From Hepsetus odoe (lineage: Eukaryota; Chordata; Actinopteri; Characiformes; Hepsetidae), in the NCBI GenBank assembly GCA_017165825.1, contig CM029380.1, positions 5,176,256 through 5,240,255 of the forward strand: a DNA stretch of 64,000 nt. The letters run 5' to 3'. The notes under the pieces were generated by a model, which had not been told where the DNA came from, made no database searches, and saw nothing but the letters and a program-made list of their open reading frames with translations. Position numbers and translations under genes: made by a program. Shown piece after piece: positions 53,611-64,000 of the stretch (position 1 is its first letter; every line of letters starts with the position of its first letter).

Positions 53611-54504
53611 GAAACTAGAACAGTGTCTTCTTCAAACAGTTGTGCTAACTTGTACACTAATCACTACAAACTGAAATCAGGCATATATACAAAACATTTT
53701 TAGCTTACAGCTTGTATTTCTCTTGCTTTTAGTTGTTTTTGCTGAAAGGTGCTTGACTTTTGCATGAAAAACAGGCACAATTAGTCATTTAGAACCATTT
53801 CCAGAGTTTTTATCCCTTACTGTGTCTAAGATTGAATTATATAACCTCTGGGAGTGATGGTCTGCTTGGCCACATAATATTAAGCCTCATTCAAGAAATA
53901 GTTGTGAAAAAACTTGCATGAATGGGCAACACTGGAAAAAGTGCAAATGCTGGGTATATTTTGCTTTACCACTTTTGTTCAAAGTGTCCTTGCTCTAAAG
54001 GGCAGGTAAATTCTGAATACAGATTTGACAGCACTCTTTACCAACCTATTCTTAAAATCCCATCCCTTTACTTTACTTTAAGCTCAAAGATGGTTCAGTC
54101 GTCTAAAAAGTGCCGATATTGCAACGAGGGGATGAAATGCGAAAGAAAGGAGACATTCATATTAAAGCATTTTTAAAAGGGTGTCTTCAAACACAACAGG
54201 CAGTGAATATAAACCTGTTTTTTTCTATGATTTATTTTTTTCTTTTTTTTTTTTTTCTATGTTTTAAAAGTAAAGAAGAAACTGCTGGCGGGGGGGGTGG
54301 GGAACCAGATGAACTGCATGCTCCAGGTGCAGCGGGACCATAAAGTAGCTGTAAGTGGAACAGTTGGTGTGCAGTGTGGTAGGTTGTGGGTTCATGGTGC
54401 ACTTAGGGTGAGCTCCATTTACACAGCTTCAGCCAGCCAGCTGCCCTCAGAGAACTGGAGGCATGAAAGATGTGAACATACTGGAGTGAAGGTGTTCAAC
54501 TTGT

Positions 54505-54722
54505 GCAAAAGTGAAAGTAACTATTTGTCATTGTGAGCACAGCACAGTGAACCACATGAAATGCATTCTCTGCATTTAACCCACATACTGTGCAGCAGGG
54601 GGCAGCCGTATGTAGCACTCGGGGATCAGTGATGGGAACGGTATCTCAAGGGTACCTCGGGGCAACCTGCTGGTTGAGGATTTGAACCCAGGCCTATTTC
54701 CTAACTACTAGGTCACTGCTGG
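54505..54722 (-). repeat. SINE-A copy
   Basis: Tail 'gtgaaagtaactatttgtcattg', body 'ctctgcatttaaccca', 'gcagggggcagccgt', 'ctcaagggtacctcggggcaacctgctggt', inverted B box 'gatttgaaccca', head end 'ctaggtcactgctg'. Confidence 0.85.
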
Positions 54723-54972
54723 CCTGCATCCACTGCATTTAACCCATGCACTCCGTGCAGCAACCAGGGAACCTCATGGGTACCTCCATAAGAACTTTTC
54801 AATGCCGAATCTGCTGCCTTTAGGCTAACAACTCTAGAGTGAAAAATATGGTTAGGGCTTAAGAGTGAAGAAGGAAAAAGGTAAGCTGGCTTTTTCCTCT
54901 GAATCATACAGGGAAAAAGTCAAACCTGCTGGTGGTAGTGTTTAGAAGCTCTGCTGCACCAGGGCCTGGACG

Positions 54973-55008
<36 letters not shown>

Positions 55009-55258
55009 GTTATTTTCGATACCACAAGACCTTGAAGAATATCTTATGATCTAAAGCTAATGCTTTGAGCAATATTCTGAAAAGCAGCTCCACCTCAAAA
55101 TTTCTAAATATCCAAGCTTGATTCCCTTTTGAGAGGCTTTGGCAGGACCTAAAAAGGGCAGTTGGAACTATGAGGGCCCCCAAAAGGTCAGAAAAATGTA
55201 ATTCTGCTGAGAAAAGTGGACTGAAATTCATCCACAACTATGTGAAAGAATGTTTACC

Positions 55259-55425
55259 ATGTGACCACCAAAGCACAGCACACAGTGAACCACAGCGAAA
55301 AAGCATCTCTGCATTTAACCCTACAAAACAGTAGGCAGCCATACATCCAGTGCCCGGGGAGCGGTGATGGGGACGGTATCTTTCTCAGGGTAACTTGCTG
55401 GCCTGGGACTCTTTCCCGAATATGA
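55259..55425 (-). repeat. SINE-A copy, truncated at the head
   Basis: 'agcacagcacacagtgaaccac', 'ctgcatttaaccct', 'gcccggggagcggtgatggggacggtat', 'gggtaacttgctgg'. The tRNA-like part is mostly lost. Confidence 0.8.
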
Positions 55426-56407
55426 AGTGTATGGGCAATTATATTCTTCGCATGGGTGCAAAATTGTTTAGTACATATGCTTTTTAATGGCTCTCGTTTT
55501 GTGCCAAAACCCAGATGGAGGCAGTTTGCATCCTATAAATATGATTTACAGATCTGATTCGCAGTTTTTGTGCTTACATAGGCACTACTTACGGTAATGA
55601 TCAGAATCCACTTTAATAACAAGGATCTGCTCCCAGTACCAGACAGTTTAGCATTTTACCTGTATATTAACCTCAAAATGGGATTGGAAATGCATGAACG
55701 AGTTTAATCAGAGCAGATAAAGTGCTAAAATATACCATACAGGGTGAATCATAGAGCCGGCTGAGGGATCGGGTGGAACTTTTCTTTTTTAAAGCTGGGC
55801 TCTAAAGCTAGACACTAAAGGGTAGAGGGAGAGAGCTGGAATTCAGCTGTTGCATAACCCAACCCAGGGTGTCTTTGAAAAGCACACAGCATCATGCATG
55901 AATCATGGGAAGCAAACAGAGAGAGACCCTTCAGCAGTAGCAGCGTACACGCCGCCCCCACATGACAGCTCCTTCACAGCCAGGCTTCACACGCTGCTGA
56001 AGCTGGCCTAAGATGCAACTTTCACTTCATCATCTATATTTCTTCTTGCAGGATGAACAGCATAGCTGGGGCTAATTTTCCCTTTTAAAGCCAAATTATT
56101 CATTTTAATGACCACTTTTTAAAAATTTTCCCCCTGAAGTGCACTTCATAAAAAATTCATAATTCATGTTTAAATTTTCAACCTCTTTATCCCTAAGAAT
56201 TAAGCAGGCTGAATTTGTTGTCATGGCAATAAGACTAATTTACACTACAGGCCAGACGTTTATGCCCAAAAAGTAAACAATACAATGTTTTTTTTAAAAT
56301 AAAATGTAAAGGTGACTGATTTTTCTATGTTCTATGTTGTACAGCCTGTAGTAACACTGTTTTGAAGAAGTGAATCATGTCTGCCTTCAGTGCCCAGACA
56401 TTTAGTC

Positions 56408-56745
56408 TGAAGTGAAGCGGCTCATCACAGCACACAGTGAGACACAACAAAATGCATCCTCTGCTTTTCACCCAAATACAGCTATTTAAAGCTCCTGGGG
56501 AGCAGAGATGGGGAAGGTACCTTGCTCAAGGGTACCTCAGGGAAAACTACTGGTTTGGGGGGGTTGTTTACTACAACCTTCCAATCCTGGGGTCTAGTCC
56601 TTAACCACAAGGCCACTACTGTTTTCTGCTTTTAACCCATACACTCACATGCAGCATGGGGCAGCTATGCCCAGCACCTGGAGCGCAGTGATGTAGACGG
56701 TACCTTGCTCAAGGGGACCTCAGGAAAACCCACTGGTCCGGGATG
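56408..56745 (-). repeat. Two adjacent SINE-A copies
   Basis: A nearly full copy (about 56408-56622, ending 'ccttaaccacaaggccactact') is followed directly by a partial second one (about 56630-56745, 'gcagcatggggcagctatgcc .. gtaccttgctcaaggggacc'). Confidence 0.8.
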
Positions 56746-57019
56746 CTTTTGTGTTGGAATTCTGTTTATTAAGGTCAGAGCTTCAGTTGCTGCCACAAAA
56801 CCTTTACTTTGTGGTGTTAGAAATAAAAAGAGACGACAATGGCCCAAACAATACACACTTTGGAGTGCTCAGAACTGAAAGAAAGTCTTGTGGATGGATG
56901 TTTCAGTGATCTTAGAGGAACCAAAGAGTTTATGTGGGACAGAGGGGGGGGAAAGGGCGGTACAGAATGTGCTGGTTCTGTAGTGAAACATGGAGGTGAT
57001 GATCTGGAGACTTAGTACA

Positions 57020-57225
57020 TTGCTGGTGCAGCCTGTGGCCTACCGGTTAGGTTAGCAACTAGGCTTCAGGATTGGAAACTCATGGTCACTACCACCACTG
57101 GGTCCCTGAGGAAGACCCTTAACCCTGAGTTGCTCCAGGGGGACTGTCCCTGTAATTAGGACATGGAAGTCGCTCTGGATAAGAGAGTCTGCTAAATGCC
57201 ATAAATGTAAATTTAAATGTAGCAG
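57020..57225 (+). repeat. SINE-B copy
   Basis: Head 'gtggcctaccggttaggttagcaac', body 'ccactgggtccctgaggaagacccttaaccctgagttgctcc', 'gactgtccctgtaattaggacatgg', tail 'gtcgctctggataagagagtctgctaaatgcc' then (aaatgt)n. Confidence 0.88.
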
Positions 57226-58890
57226 ATAGTCCTGCACAGTGGTAGGTAATTAAGAGTCTTACCCAAGGACGACTTCCCTGCCTGGACGGACATTGAACTT
57301 TTCACCCCTATGCAAGACAATGATGTTTTCCTACATACCCAGGGCTTTTAGTAAGAAGTTGTAATCTCCAGGTCCTAATGTGTTCCTGGGATGGTCACAA
57401 TGTACAAAGACAGATGTCACCAAACACATGGTGCATGTATGTGCTGCTTACTGGCTTCAACTACAGGCCAGTAAGGGGCTCACTGTGGCCTGTTGTTGAA
57501 GCATTTAGCAGAAATTGATTGGCTGTTGAAAACAAAGCTCTTTTCCAGGCTAAAGATTTGCTTAGTGCTGGAGTGTGTGGTTTGTGAAGAAGTGCTTAGC
57601 TAATGAAAGCCACCACCTAACTTGCACTTGCATCCCAGATGCTGGCCATTTCAGTCCACATCTGTCAAGTGTCTTGAACAAAGGCAAGAAGAACTAAGAG
57701 GCCAGCAGTCTGTCCTTCAGGAGGCCACTGCTTTCAACAAGAAAGCACTTCAGGCTTCTTTCATAATAAATTGGAAAGCAAAACTGGGCTGCTAGGGAAG
57801 CTGTTTCAATCATACGTGATAAAAGATGTGGGGTGGCACCGGCTCCCAGAGAAATTTGATTACAGGTCATAAGTGTCCCTCTACTCACAATGTGGATAGA
57901 ATTGAGTATCGTCCATGGCTTTTAAGGGCTGCTTCACCAAAGTACCAACTCCGCATTTCGGTTTTCGGTCTTCGTTCAGCTTCAGACTCTATTTGAAGGG
58001 TCATGGCATGGTCGTGTATTTGTGTGTGAATGAAAACACTCCTTTTAGTGGCATGATTCTAGCTATAAGAGGTGAAAAAAAGACTCTCTGCAACCAAGTC
58101 CAAAGATTTATCTCACAACTATGTTTTTTTTTTATATATATATAAACTTTAACTAATAAACGATTTTGAAAAGCTTTCTGTTTAAGAGTCTTTAAGCCAA
58201 GGGATGTTAAAAGAAAAAATAAATGCATTTAACCATGTACATTCAACAAAAAAATAAATATTAAAGAACAGCTTGATGAAAATGTAAAAAAGATATAATT
58301 ATTAATAGCAACAGTAAAAACATTAATAATAATAATAATAATAATAAATAGAGTAAAAGTAACAATCAACCCTTTTAAATATCACTTAAAATGTGGTAAA
58401 TATAATTAACTACTTCATAGGAACCCAAGCCAGAAAATTTAATCTAGCTTCAAAATATGGATCATGCAGCACAGAAAAGTGAAATATATTTGCATCATTA
58501 TTTTAAGTGAAATCTCTTTAGTAAGTTCATGTATTTTGTATTTTAATGCTATCAGGATTGTTTCACTGCAACTTTATTGCAAAATTATTTTCAGCCAAGC
58601 AGCCAAATGCACTGACACCTCAGGGTATGTGTGGGTACATTCGGCTTTGTTTTGCAGCGTAAATCTATGAGAAGGGTTTGCATAGCCCATCAGTGAACGC
58701 TACGTCAGTGAAAAACGAATGCAGGGTGAAGGTGCTTCAGTAATTCGGGATGCATTATTCAAATCTATGCAGGGATGACATTTTACATCCTCCTGACAAA
58801 TAAAAAGGAACGTCAGGCTCTGTCAGTAGGCTGGAATTGATCTGGGCAAGTGTTGTGTGTTGTAGCAGAAGGATATTGTGAGCCCAGGTG

Positions 58891-58892
<2 letters not shown>

Positions 58893-58921
<29 letters not shown>
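58893..58921. repeat. (TG)n microsatellite
   Basis: About 14 TG units. Confidence 0.9.
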
Positions 58922-59129
58922 TTCTTGAGTGTGCAGTAACAGAAGCAAGTGTGTATATAATGTGTGTTTTCCTCTTTTTGGGAACCAAACACTGCCATTA
59001 CAAGAAACTGACCACTCTGACATGAGCAATTTAAAGTTTTAATTTTTTTTCAGTAAATCACAGCTTTTATCAGAAAACAAACTACACAGGACAGGGTGCT
59101 AGTTTATTACAGGGAAAACATGCAGAGAA

Positions 59130-60830
59130 AAATACCTAGGAAACAACTCGCTCATTTACTCGCTCAGCCTCCTCTTCTTCTTTCTCCTGTCTCCATTTCT
59201 TCCTGTCCTCTGCATCTTCCTGCTTCAAACCAACCACCTGCATGTCCTCTCTCACCACGTCCATAAACCTCCTCTTTGGTCTTCCTCTTCTCCTCTTTCC
59301 TGGCAGCTCCATCTTCAACATCCTCCTTCCAATATACTCCTCGTCTCTCCTCTGCACATGTCCAAACCAACGCAACCTTGTTTCTCTAACCTTGTCTCCA
59401 AGACGTCCAACCTGAGCTGTCCCTCTAATTTACTCATTTCTAATCCTGTCCATCCTCGTCACACCCAACAAAAATCTCAGCAGCTTTAACTCTGATGGCT
59501 CCAGCTCCGCCTCCTGCCTTTTCGTCAGTGCCACCGTCTCCAACCCATAGAACATAGCTGGTCTCACTACTGTCCTGTAAACCTTCCCTTTTACTCTTGC
59601 TGATACGTGTCTGTCACACTCCAGCCACTTTTCTCCACCCATTCCAACCAGCCTGCACTCTCTTCTTCACCTCTCTTCCACACTCGCCGTTACACTGAAG
59701 TGTTGATCCCAAGTATTTAAACTCCTCCACCTTTGTTACCTTTGTTACCTTTGTTACCTTCACTCCCTGCATCCTAACCACTCCACGTTCCTCTCTTTCA
59801 TTCACACTCATGTATTCTGTCTTTGCCCTACTCACTTTCATTCCTCTCCTCTCCAGAGCATATCTCCATCTCTCAAGGTTCTTCTCAAGCTGCTCCCTGC
59901 TCTCCCTACAGATCACAATATCATCAGCAAATATCATCGTCCATGGAGACTCCAGTCTAACCTCGTCCGTCAACCTGTCCATTACTATTGTAAACAAGAA
60001 TGGGCTCAGCGCTGATCCTTGATGTAATCCAACCTCTGCCTTAAATGCATCCGTCACTCCCACTGCAGATCTCGCCACTGTTAAACTGCCATCATACATA
60101 TCCTGAACTACTCTCACATACTTCTCTATAACACCAGACTTCCTCATACAAACCACAACTCCTCTCTAGGCACCCTGTCATATGCTTTCTCCAAATCCAC
60201 AAAGGCGCAATGCAGCTCCTTCTGACCTTCTCTGTACTTCTCCATCTACACTCTCAGAGCAAACATTGCATCTGTAGTGCTCTTTCTCGGCATGAAACCA
60301 TACTGCTGTTCACTAATCCTCACCTCTTTTCTTAACTTTTCATGACTCTTTACTATAAGTTCATGCTGTGGCTGATCAACTTTATCCCTCTATAGTTACC
60401 ACAGCTCTGCGCATCACCCTTATTCTTGAAAATCGGTACCAGTACACTTCGTCTCCACTCCTCAGGCATCCTCTCACTTTCCAAGAATCTGTTAAACAAT
60501 CTGGTTAGAAACTCAACTGCCATCTCCCCTAAACACCTCCACTGGACATGCCTTCCTCCTCTTCTTCTTTTTCTCCTTTGACCAACAGTAGTCCTATTTC
60601 CACCAGCACCCTGTAGGCTAACAGCACTGGTGGCGGTTGTTGTTAACCCGGGCCTCGACCGCTCCGGTATGGAAGTTTGTTTCGTGGCCCACATATTGAT
60701 TTGGCAAATTTATATACCAGATGCCCTTCCTGACGTAACCCTCCCCATTTATCCAGGCTTGGGACCGGCACAAAGAAATACATTGGCTTATGCATCCCTA
60801 GTGGCTGGGTTAACCCAATTTTATTCTAAA
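59130..60830 (-). mobile_element. Decayed RTE-like LINE (reverse transcriptase region)
   Basis: Minus-strand fragments in several frames give reverse-transcriptase blocks in order: 'NYRGIKL' (near 60390), 'HQGSALSPFLF' (near 60015), the catalytic 'FADDI' (near 59930), 'KYLGSTLQCNGE' (near 59705), 'YRTVVRPAMFYG' (near 59570), 'TRMDRIRN' (near 59450) and 'WFGHVQRR' (near 59365). Frame changes and stops show it is dead. The upper end carries the 'gatgcccttcctgacgtaaccctcc' segment common in fish repeats. The RTE assignment is from resemblance only. Confidence 0.85.
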
Positions 60831-61189
60831 TCCCAAATTTTAGCTCACAGTGACTATTTCACATGGCAGAAGTGTATTCTTTTGGAGATATAGCAGAAGT
60901 TTGGGTCAGATTAGGTATTCTCAAATTAGATTAGGTAACTCAAACCCAATACACATCTGTGCATTTCAATGCAAAAATCTACTGTTTATTTGCTAAACTA
61001 AACAAATTGGGGATCATAAAATATTGGAGATAATAATATATGGCCTGTGCACACAGCAATTAGATACTGTGTATGTGGTTTTTAGAAAATGCCTCATATG
61101 TGTTGTTTGCCTGTAGAGGATGTGTCATTTTTTGTATTTATTTTTCACTCGTGATGTCAATATAATAGGTCATTTCATTTTCTATGAAT

Positions 61190-61580
61190 CAGAAGTTTTC
61201 ACTGACAAACACAGTGAGAGCCCAGACCTTCAACTATCAAAATTTCAAATTGAGTTTTGACAGCCTGGCCTTCTTTTGGCTTTAAGTGCTATTAATGGCT
61301 TGACTACCCAAATTAGGTTTATGGCATAATTTGACCTTTAAAATCATGCTCTAGTTGGCTGTGGTGGCACCCAATGTGCAGAAAACCTCATTGCAGATTA
61401 TAATGGCTCTAAATCTGAATGACATGCTGGAACACAAACAGGCCCAGATTAAGCCAAATCCTACATTAAAAAGAAATTTCAATGAATCACCATTAGTAGA
61501 AATAAAATTCAATCCAGTACTGGACTTAGTGCACGTCCAGGAAACTGGCCCATTGAAGACCATTTAAATGTCTGTCCTTC
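61190..61580. promoter_or_regulatory. Candidate conserved non-coding element
   Basis: Unique sequence with homeodomain-like ATTAAT/TAATGG words ('gctattaatggcttgac', 'attataatggctctaaatctgaatgacatg'), no repeats, open on both strands for about 210 bp at 61351-61567. It could instead be an unrecognised exon. Confidence 0.3.
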
Positions 61581-61789
61581 TTTCCACTGGGATTAAAAAA
61601 GCGTGGATTTGTTTGAATATCGAGTTTGTTTCATTTTACATGATAAATGTGCTTTGCTCACTTACTGGTTATTATATTTGTTTGGTGAATGGAGTCATTT
61701 GACTGTGTGCCCTCTATAACGCTCTATACCTCCCTCTACATCCCTGTTTTTCCTCTTCCAGAGCATTCTCTACAGAGCCCAGACAGGGA

Positions 61790-62440
61790 TTGATTTATTT
61801 TCCTGCTCCAGCCACCCACTAGTGCTCTAGATGCAGAACTTTGATTCTGACCCAAAATAATGGCCTCCCTGCTTGTATTTCCACGCGAGACCCAAATGGG
61901 TTTCATCGGCTAATATTGTCTGTACAGCAGGACGATGTTTTAGAGCGTGCCCTACTCCAGGACGCTCCCATCTAGGTTCTCTTCCGTCATTTTCCTCTGC
62001 GTCTGTCATTAACTATTTTCCTCTAAGATTAATGGCCCTGCTGAACTCCTGTGTATAAATATTTCTCCATGCCCTCTCTGAGAGGCATTAAATGCTCGTC
62101 GGTGATCGATAACTGAGGCTAATTGAATTATAAAGTTCCCAGACAGGAAATGATGGTGGGTTCATTTGTCTAAATGGTTTGGTAATGATGCCTCTCGGGT
62201 GTGAGGCGGAGAGCTCATTTGTTTTCGGCCTGATGTCGGGCGGCTAGAGTGCTCTTCACCTCCTGCACAGATGCAATGAAGCCGCGGCACTCTAGCCAAA
62301 CTCGATATCCGAGTGGACAGACGGCCACAGGTCATCATTGATTGCTCCCTCCAAATTTGGCGGAAGCTTCGAGAGCTGAATTTACAGCTTTTCACCAATC
62401 ATTTTCCTATTACGACTCATAGACAGGTATATTAAAGGGC
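61790..62440. promoter_or_regulatory. Candidate conserved non-coding element
   Basis: Unique balanced sequence with 'aagattaatggccctg', 'gaggctaattgaattataaag' and 'catcattgattgctccctcc'. No coding or repeat similarity seen. Confidence 0.3.
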
Positions 62441-62927
62441 CCATAACCTGCATTTTTCTTGTGTTTTAATTTCCATTCTAATGTTCCCTTTTTTCCAGAC
62501 TGTCTGTGTATCACGGAATTAAACAGGCTGTTTTTATTACTGTGCCTTTAGTTATAATATATGAAAATGTATTCAGTTTTGACTACTCGTTCTGTATTCT
62601 GAAAGTCTTGGTTGAAAAACCAACTTCCATATGAATAGGTGGAACTGCAGCCTAAATAATGAAAGTATATTATTAGTTTCTTGATACAGACCCAGTTTCC
62701 AGTTACAGATCCAGTGAGGTCTAAACAGTTTTCTTTTACAGCTCAACTTTCTGAAACGAGGGAATGTATGAACTCTCAATTTTTAAATAAAAAAAAGTTT
62801 AAATTAATTACCCACAACAAAAAAGTGACATTCAGTTTTCCTTGATTAGATTTTTTCCTACACAAAAGTCAATTAATTTCATCCTCTTGCCATGACTCCC
62901 CAAAGCACAATACCACTAACACTGTGG

Positions 62928-63140
62928 CAGCAGTGGCCGAGTGGTTAGACACTGGAAGGTCAAAATGACCTCAGGTACCCTTGAGCAAGGCACCGCCCCC
63001 ATCACTGCTCCTTGGGTGTGGGATATAGCTGCCTACTTCTGCTCTGTGTGTATAGGTTAAAAGCATAGAGTGTATTTTGTTGTGGTTGACTGTGTGGTGT
63101 GTTGCGTGTGCGCAATGACAAATATTCACTTTCACTGAAA
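62928..63140 (+). repeat. SINE-A copy lacking its B box
   Basis: Head 'ggcagcagtggccgagtggttagac' joins directly to 'gacctcaggtacccttgagcaaggcacc', so the second half of the tRNA-like part is deleted. The tail is 'gcaatgacaaatattcactttcac'. Confidence 0.85.
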
Positions 63141-63499
63141 GGATGAAGCTCAGCATGTGCTTTCTCTGGATCACAGAATGGTTGCCAAAGTGCAAAATGG
63201 ACACTTCAGCACAATTGCAGGTGAACACTGACAGCCAATACTGTTAAGTCAGAGGCCCGGACCAAGTGATGGGGGGGGGAAAGGACCACACTACTTATCT
63301 AGAGAGAGCAAAGCTTGTTTATTTCTTGGAACCCTGTCCATGGGCATCACACTCAGTGTTCGGTCCAATGCTTGCGCTTTCCAGGAGACAAAATATTTTT
63401 GGAAATGTGGGGGTTGCTTGTGGCTTGTCAGTTCAACAGGTCCTGACTGGCTAACTGGCTAGCCAGCTGAAGTTTTAAAAGGATGTCAAGGTCACAACC

Positions 63500-63753
63500 T
63501 GAAGTGAAGTGAAGGTGACAACCTTTGTCATTGTGAAATGCAGCACAGCACAACACAACACAACAAAATTCAACCTCTGTGTTTCACCCATACACACACG
63601 TGCAGCAGGGGGCAGCTATTGAAAGCACCCGGGGAGCAGTGTTGGGGACAGTACCTTGCTCAAGGGTACCTCAGGGCCACCTACTGGTGAGGGAATTGAA
63701 CCCACAATCTTCCAATTCGGGGCAACTCCCTAACCAGTAGGCCACCACTGCCT
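63500..63753 (-). repeat. SINE-A copy, near full length
   Basis: Tail 'gtgaaggtgacaacctttgtcattg', body 'gcagcagggggcagctattgaaagcacccgggg', 'cttgctcaagggtacctcagggccacctactgg', inverted B box 'gaattgaaccca', head end 'aggccaccactgcc'. Confidence 0.88.
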
Positions 63754-64000
63754 AGTGCAGCAACCAACAACAAAATATAAGAGACAGAACATATAAAGTC
63801 AAAATTAAAGAGTATTGCAATCATTGCATGAGGTTATTTTTGTGTTTTGTGTTTTGGTACATTTGGTACATGATACATGGGGTTACACAGAAAGAGCAGG
63901 TCATTAGTACAGCAATTAGTCTTACTGTTATTACATTAATGCTCACATTATGGCACAAGTTGCATTAAGCAAAAACAAGGGCTCGTAAAGTGATGAAGGG

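Larger units (their letters stand above)
52310..59129. other. Intergenic, downstream of SRSF7
   Basis: No gene recognised. Contents are a GT microsatellite (52888-52942), a unique block (53155-53610), a cluster of SINE-A copies (54505-56745), a SINE-B copy (57020-57225) and another GT run (58893-58921). Confidence 0.7.
60831..64000. other. Intergenic, unique blocks then SINEs
   Basis: No gene recognised. Unique non-repetitive sequence dominates 61190-62440 (possible conserved elements). AT-rich sequence fills 62440-62900, and two SINE-A copies follow at 62928 and 63500. Confidence 0.65.

Noticed and set aside
59614..60156. 180-residue minus-strand frame as a host gene
   Set aside because: It has reverse-transcriptase motifs (FADDI) of a LINE, with frameshifts on both sides.

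Overview
The window is vertebrate nuclear DNA, most likely from a ray-finned (teleost) fish. Genes are split into short exons with GT-AG introns. The introns carry long CA, CT and TA microsatellites, many tRNA-derived SINEs, Tc1-type DNA elements and an RTE-like LINE. The encoded proteins are close to mammalian orthologues but not identical. The repeat set suits a teleost, perhaps an otophysan; this taxonomic guess is weak. There is no prokaryotic, organellar or viral gene.

Three protein-coding genes can be read exon by exon. (1) SOS1 (+), the Ras/Rac guanine-nucleotide exchange factor. Coding exons 2 to 24 lie at 8594-39134, and exon 1 (about 29 codons in mammals) is upstream of the window. 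The exons sum to 1,307 codons plus stop, so the full protein should be about 1,336 residues (human 1,333). (2) GEMIN6 (-), a subunit of the SMN complex, with two coding exons (43840-43713 and 42468-42102; 164 aa). (3) SRSF7 (+), an SR splicing factor with an RRM, a CCHC zinc knuckle and an RS tail, in nine coding exons (44149-51999; 242 aa). GEMIN6 and SRSF7 are head to head across about 308 bp, which is probably a shared bidirectional promoter. SOS1 and GEMIN6 are tail to tail. The same three genes sit together in human 2p22.1 with the same relative orientations, but there DHX57, MORN2 and ARHGEF33 lie between SOS1 and GEMIN6. Here that interval is only a few kilobases and no such gene is visible.

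Layout: 1-8593, SOS1 intron 1 (repeats only). 8594-40150, SOS1, including a 7.9-kb intron 11 rich in SINEs and simple repeats and a dead Tc1-like transposon in intron 23. 40150-41600, intergenic. 41600-43850, GEMIN6. 44149-52310, SRSF7, with a LINE tail in intron 1 and a non-repetitive block in intron 3 that may hold its poison exon. 52310-64000, no recognised gene, but SINEs, a decayed RTE-like LINE (59130-60830) and unique, non-repetitive blocks that look like conserved non-coding elements (53155-53610, 61190-61580, 61790-62440).

The genes do not form a pathway. SOS1 acts in receptor-tyrosine-kinase signalling at the plasma membrane, while GEMIN6 (snRNP assembly) and SRSF7 (splice-site choice, mRNA export) both serve pre-mRNA splicing. 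The most useful observations are an intron in the SOS1 PH domain that splits the human exon 10 equivalent, a frame-neutral 45-nt SOS1 cassette exon and a nearby possible 15-nt microexon, microsatellites sitting inside SOS1 splice acceptors, the candidate SRSF7 poison exon, and a 379-bp MITE with a second diverged copy. I found no convincing new multi-gene system.
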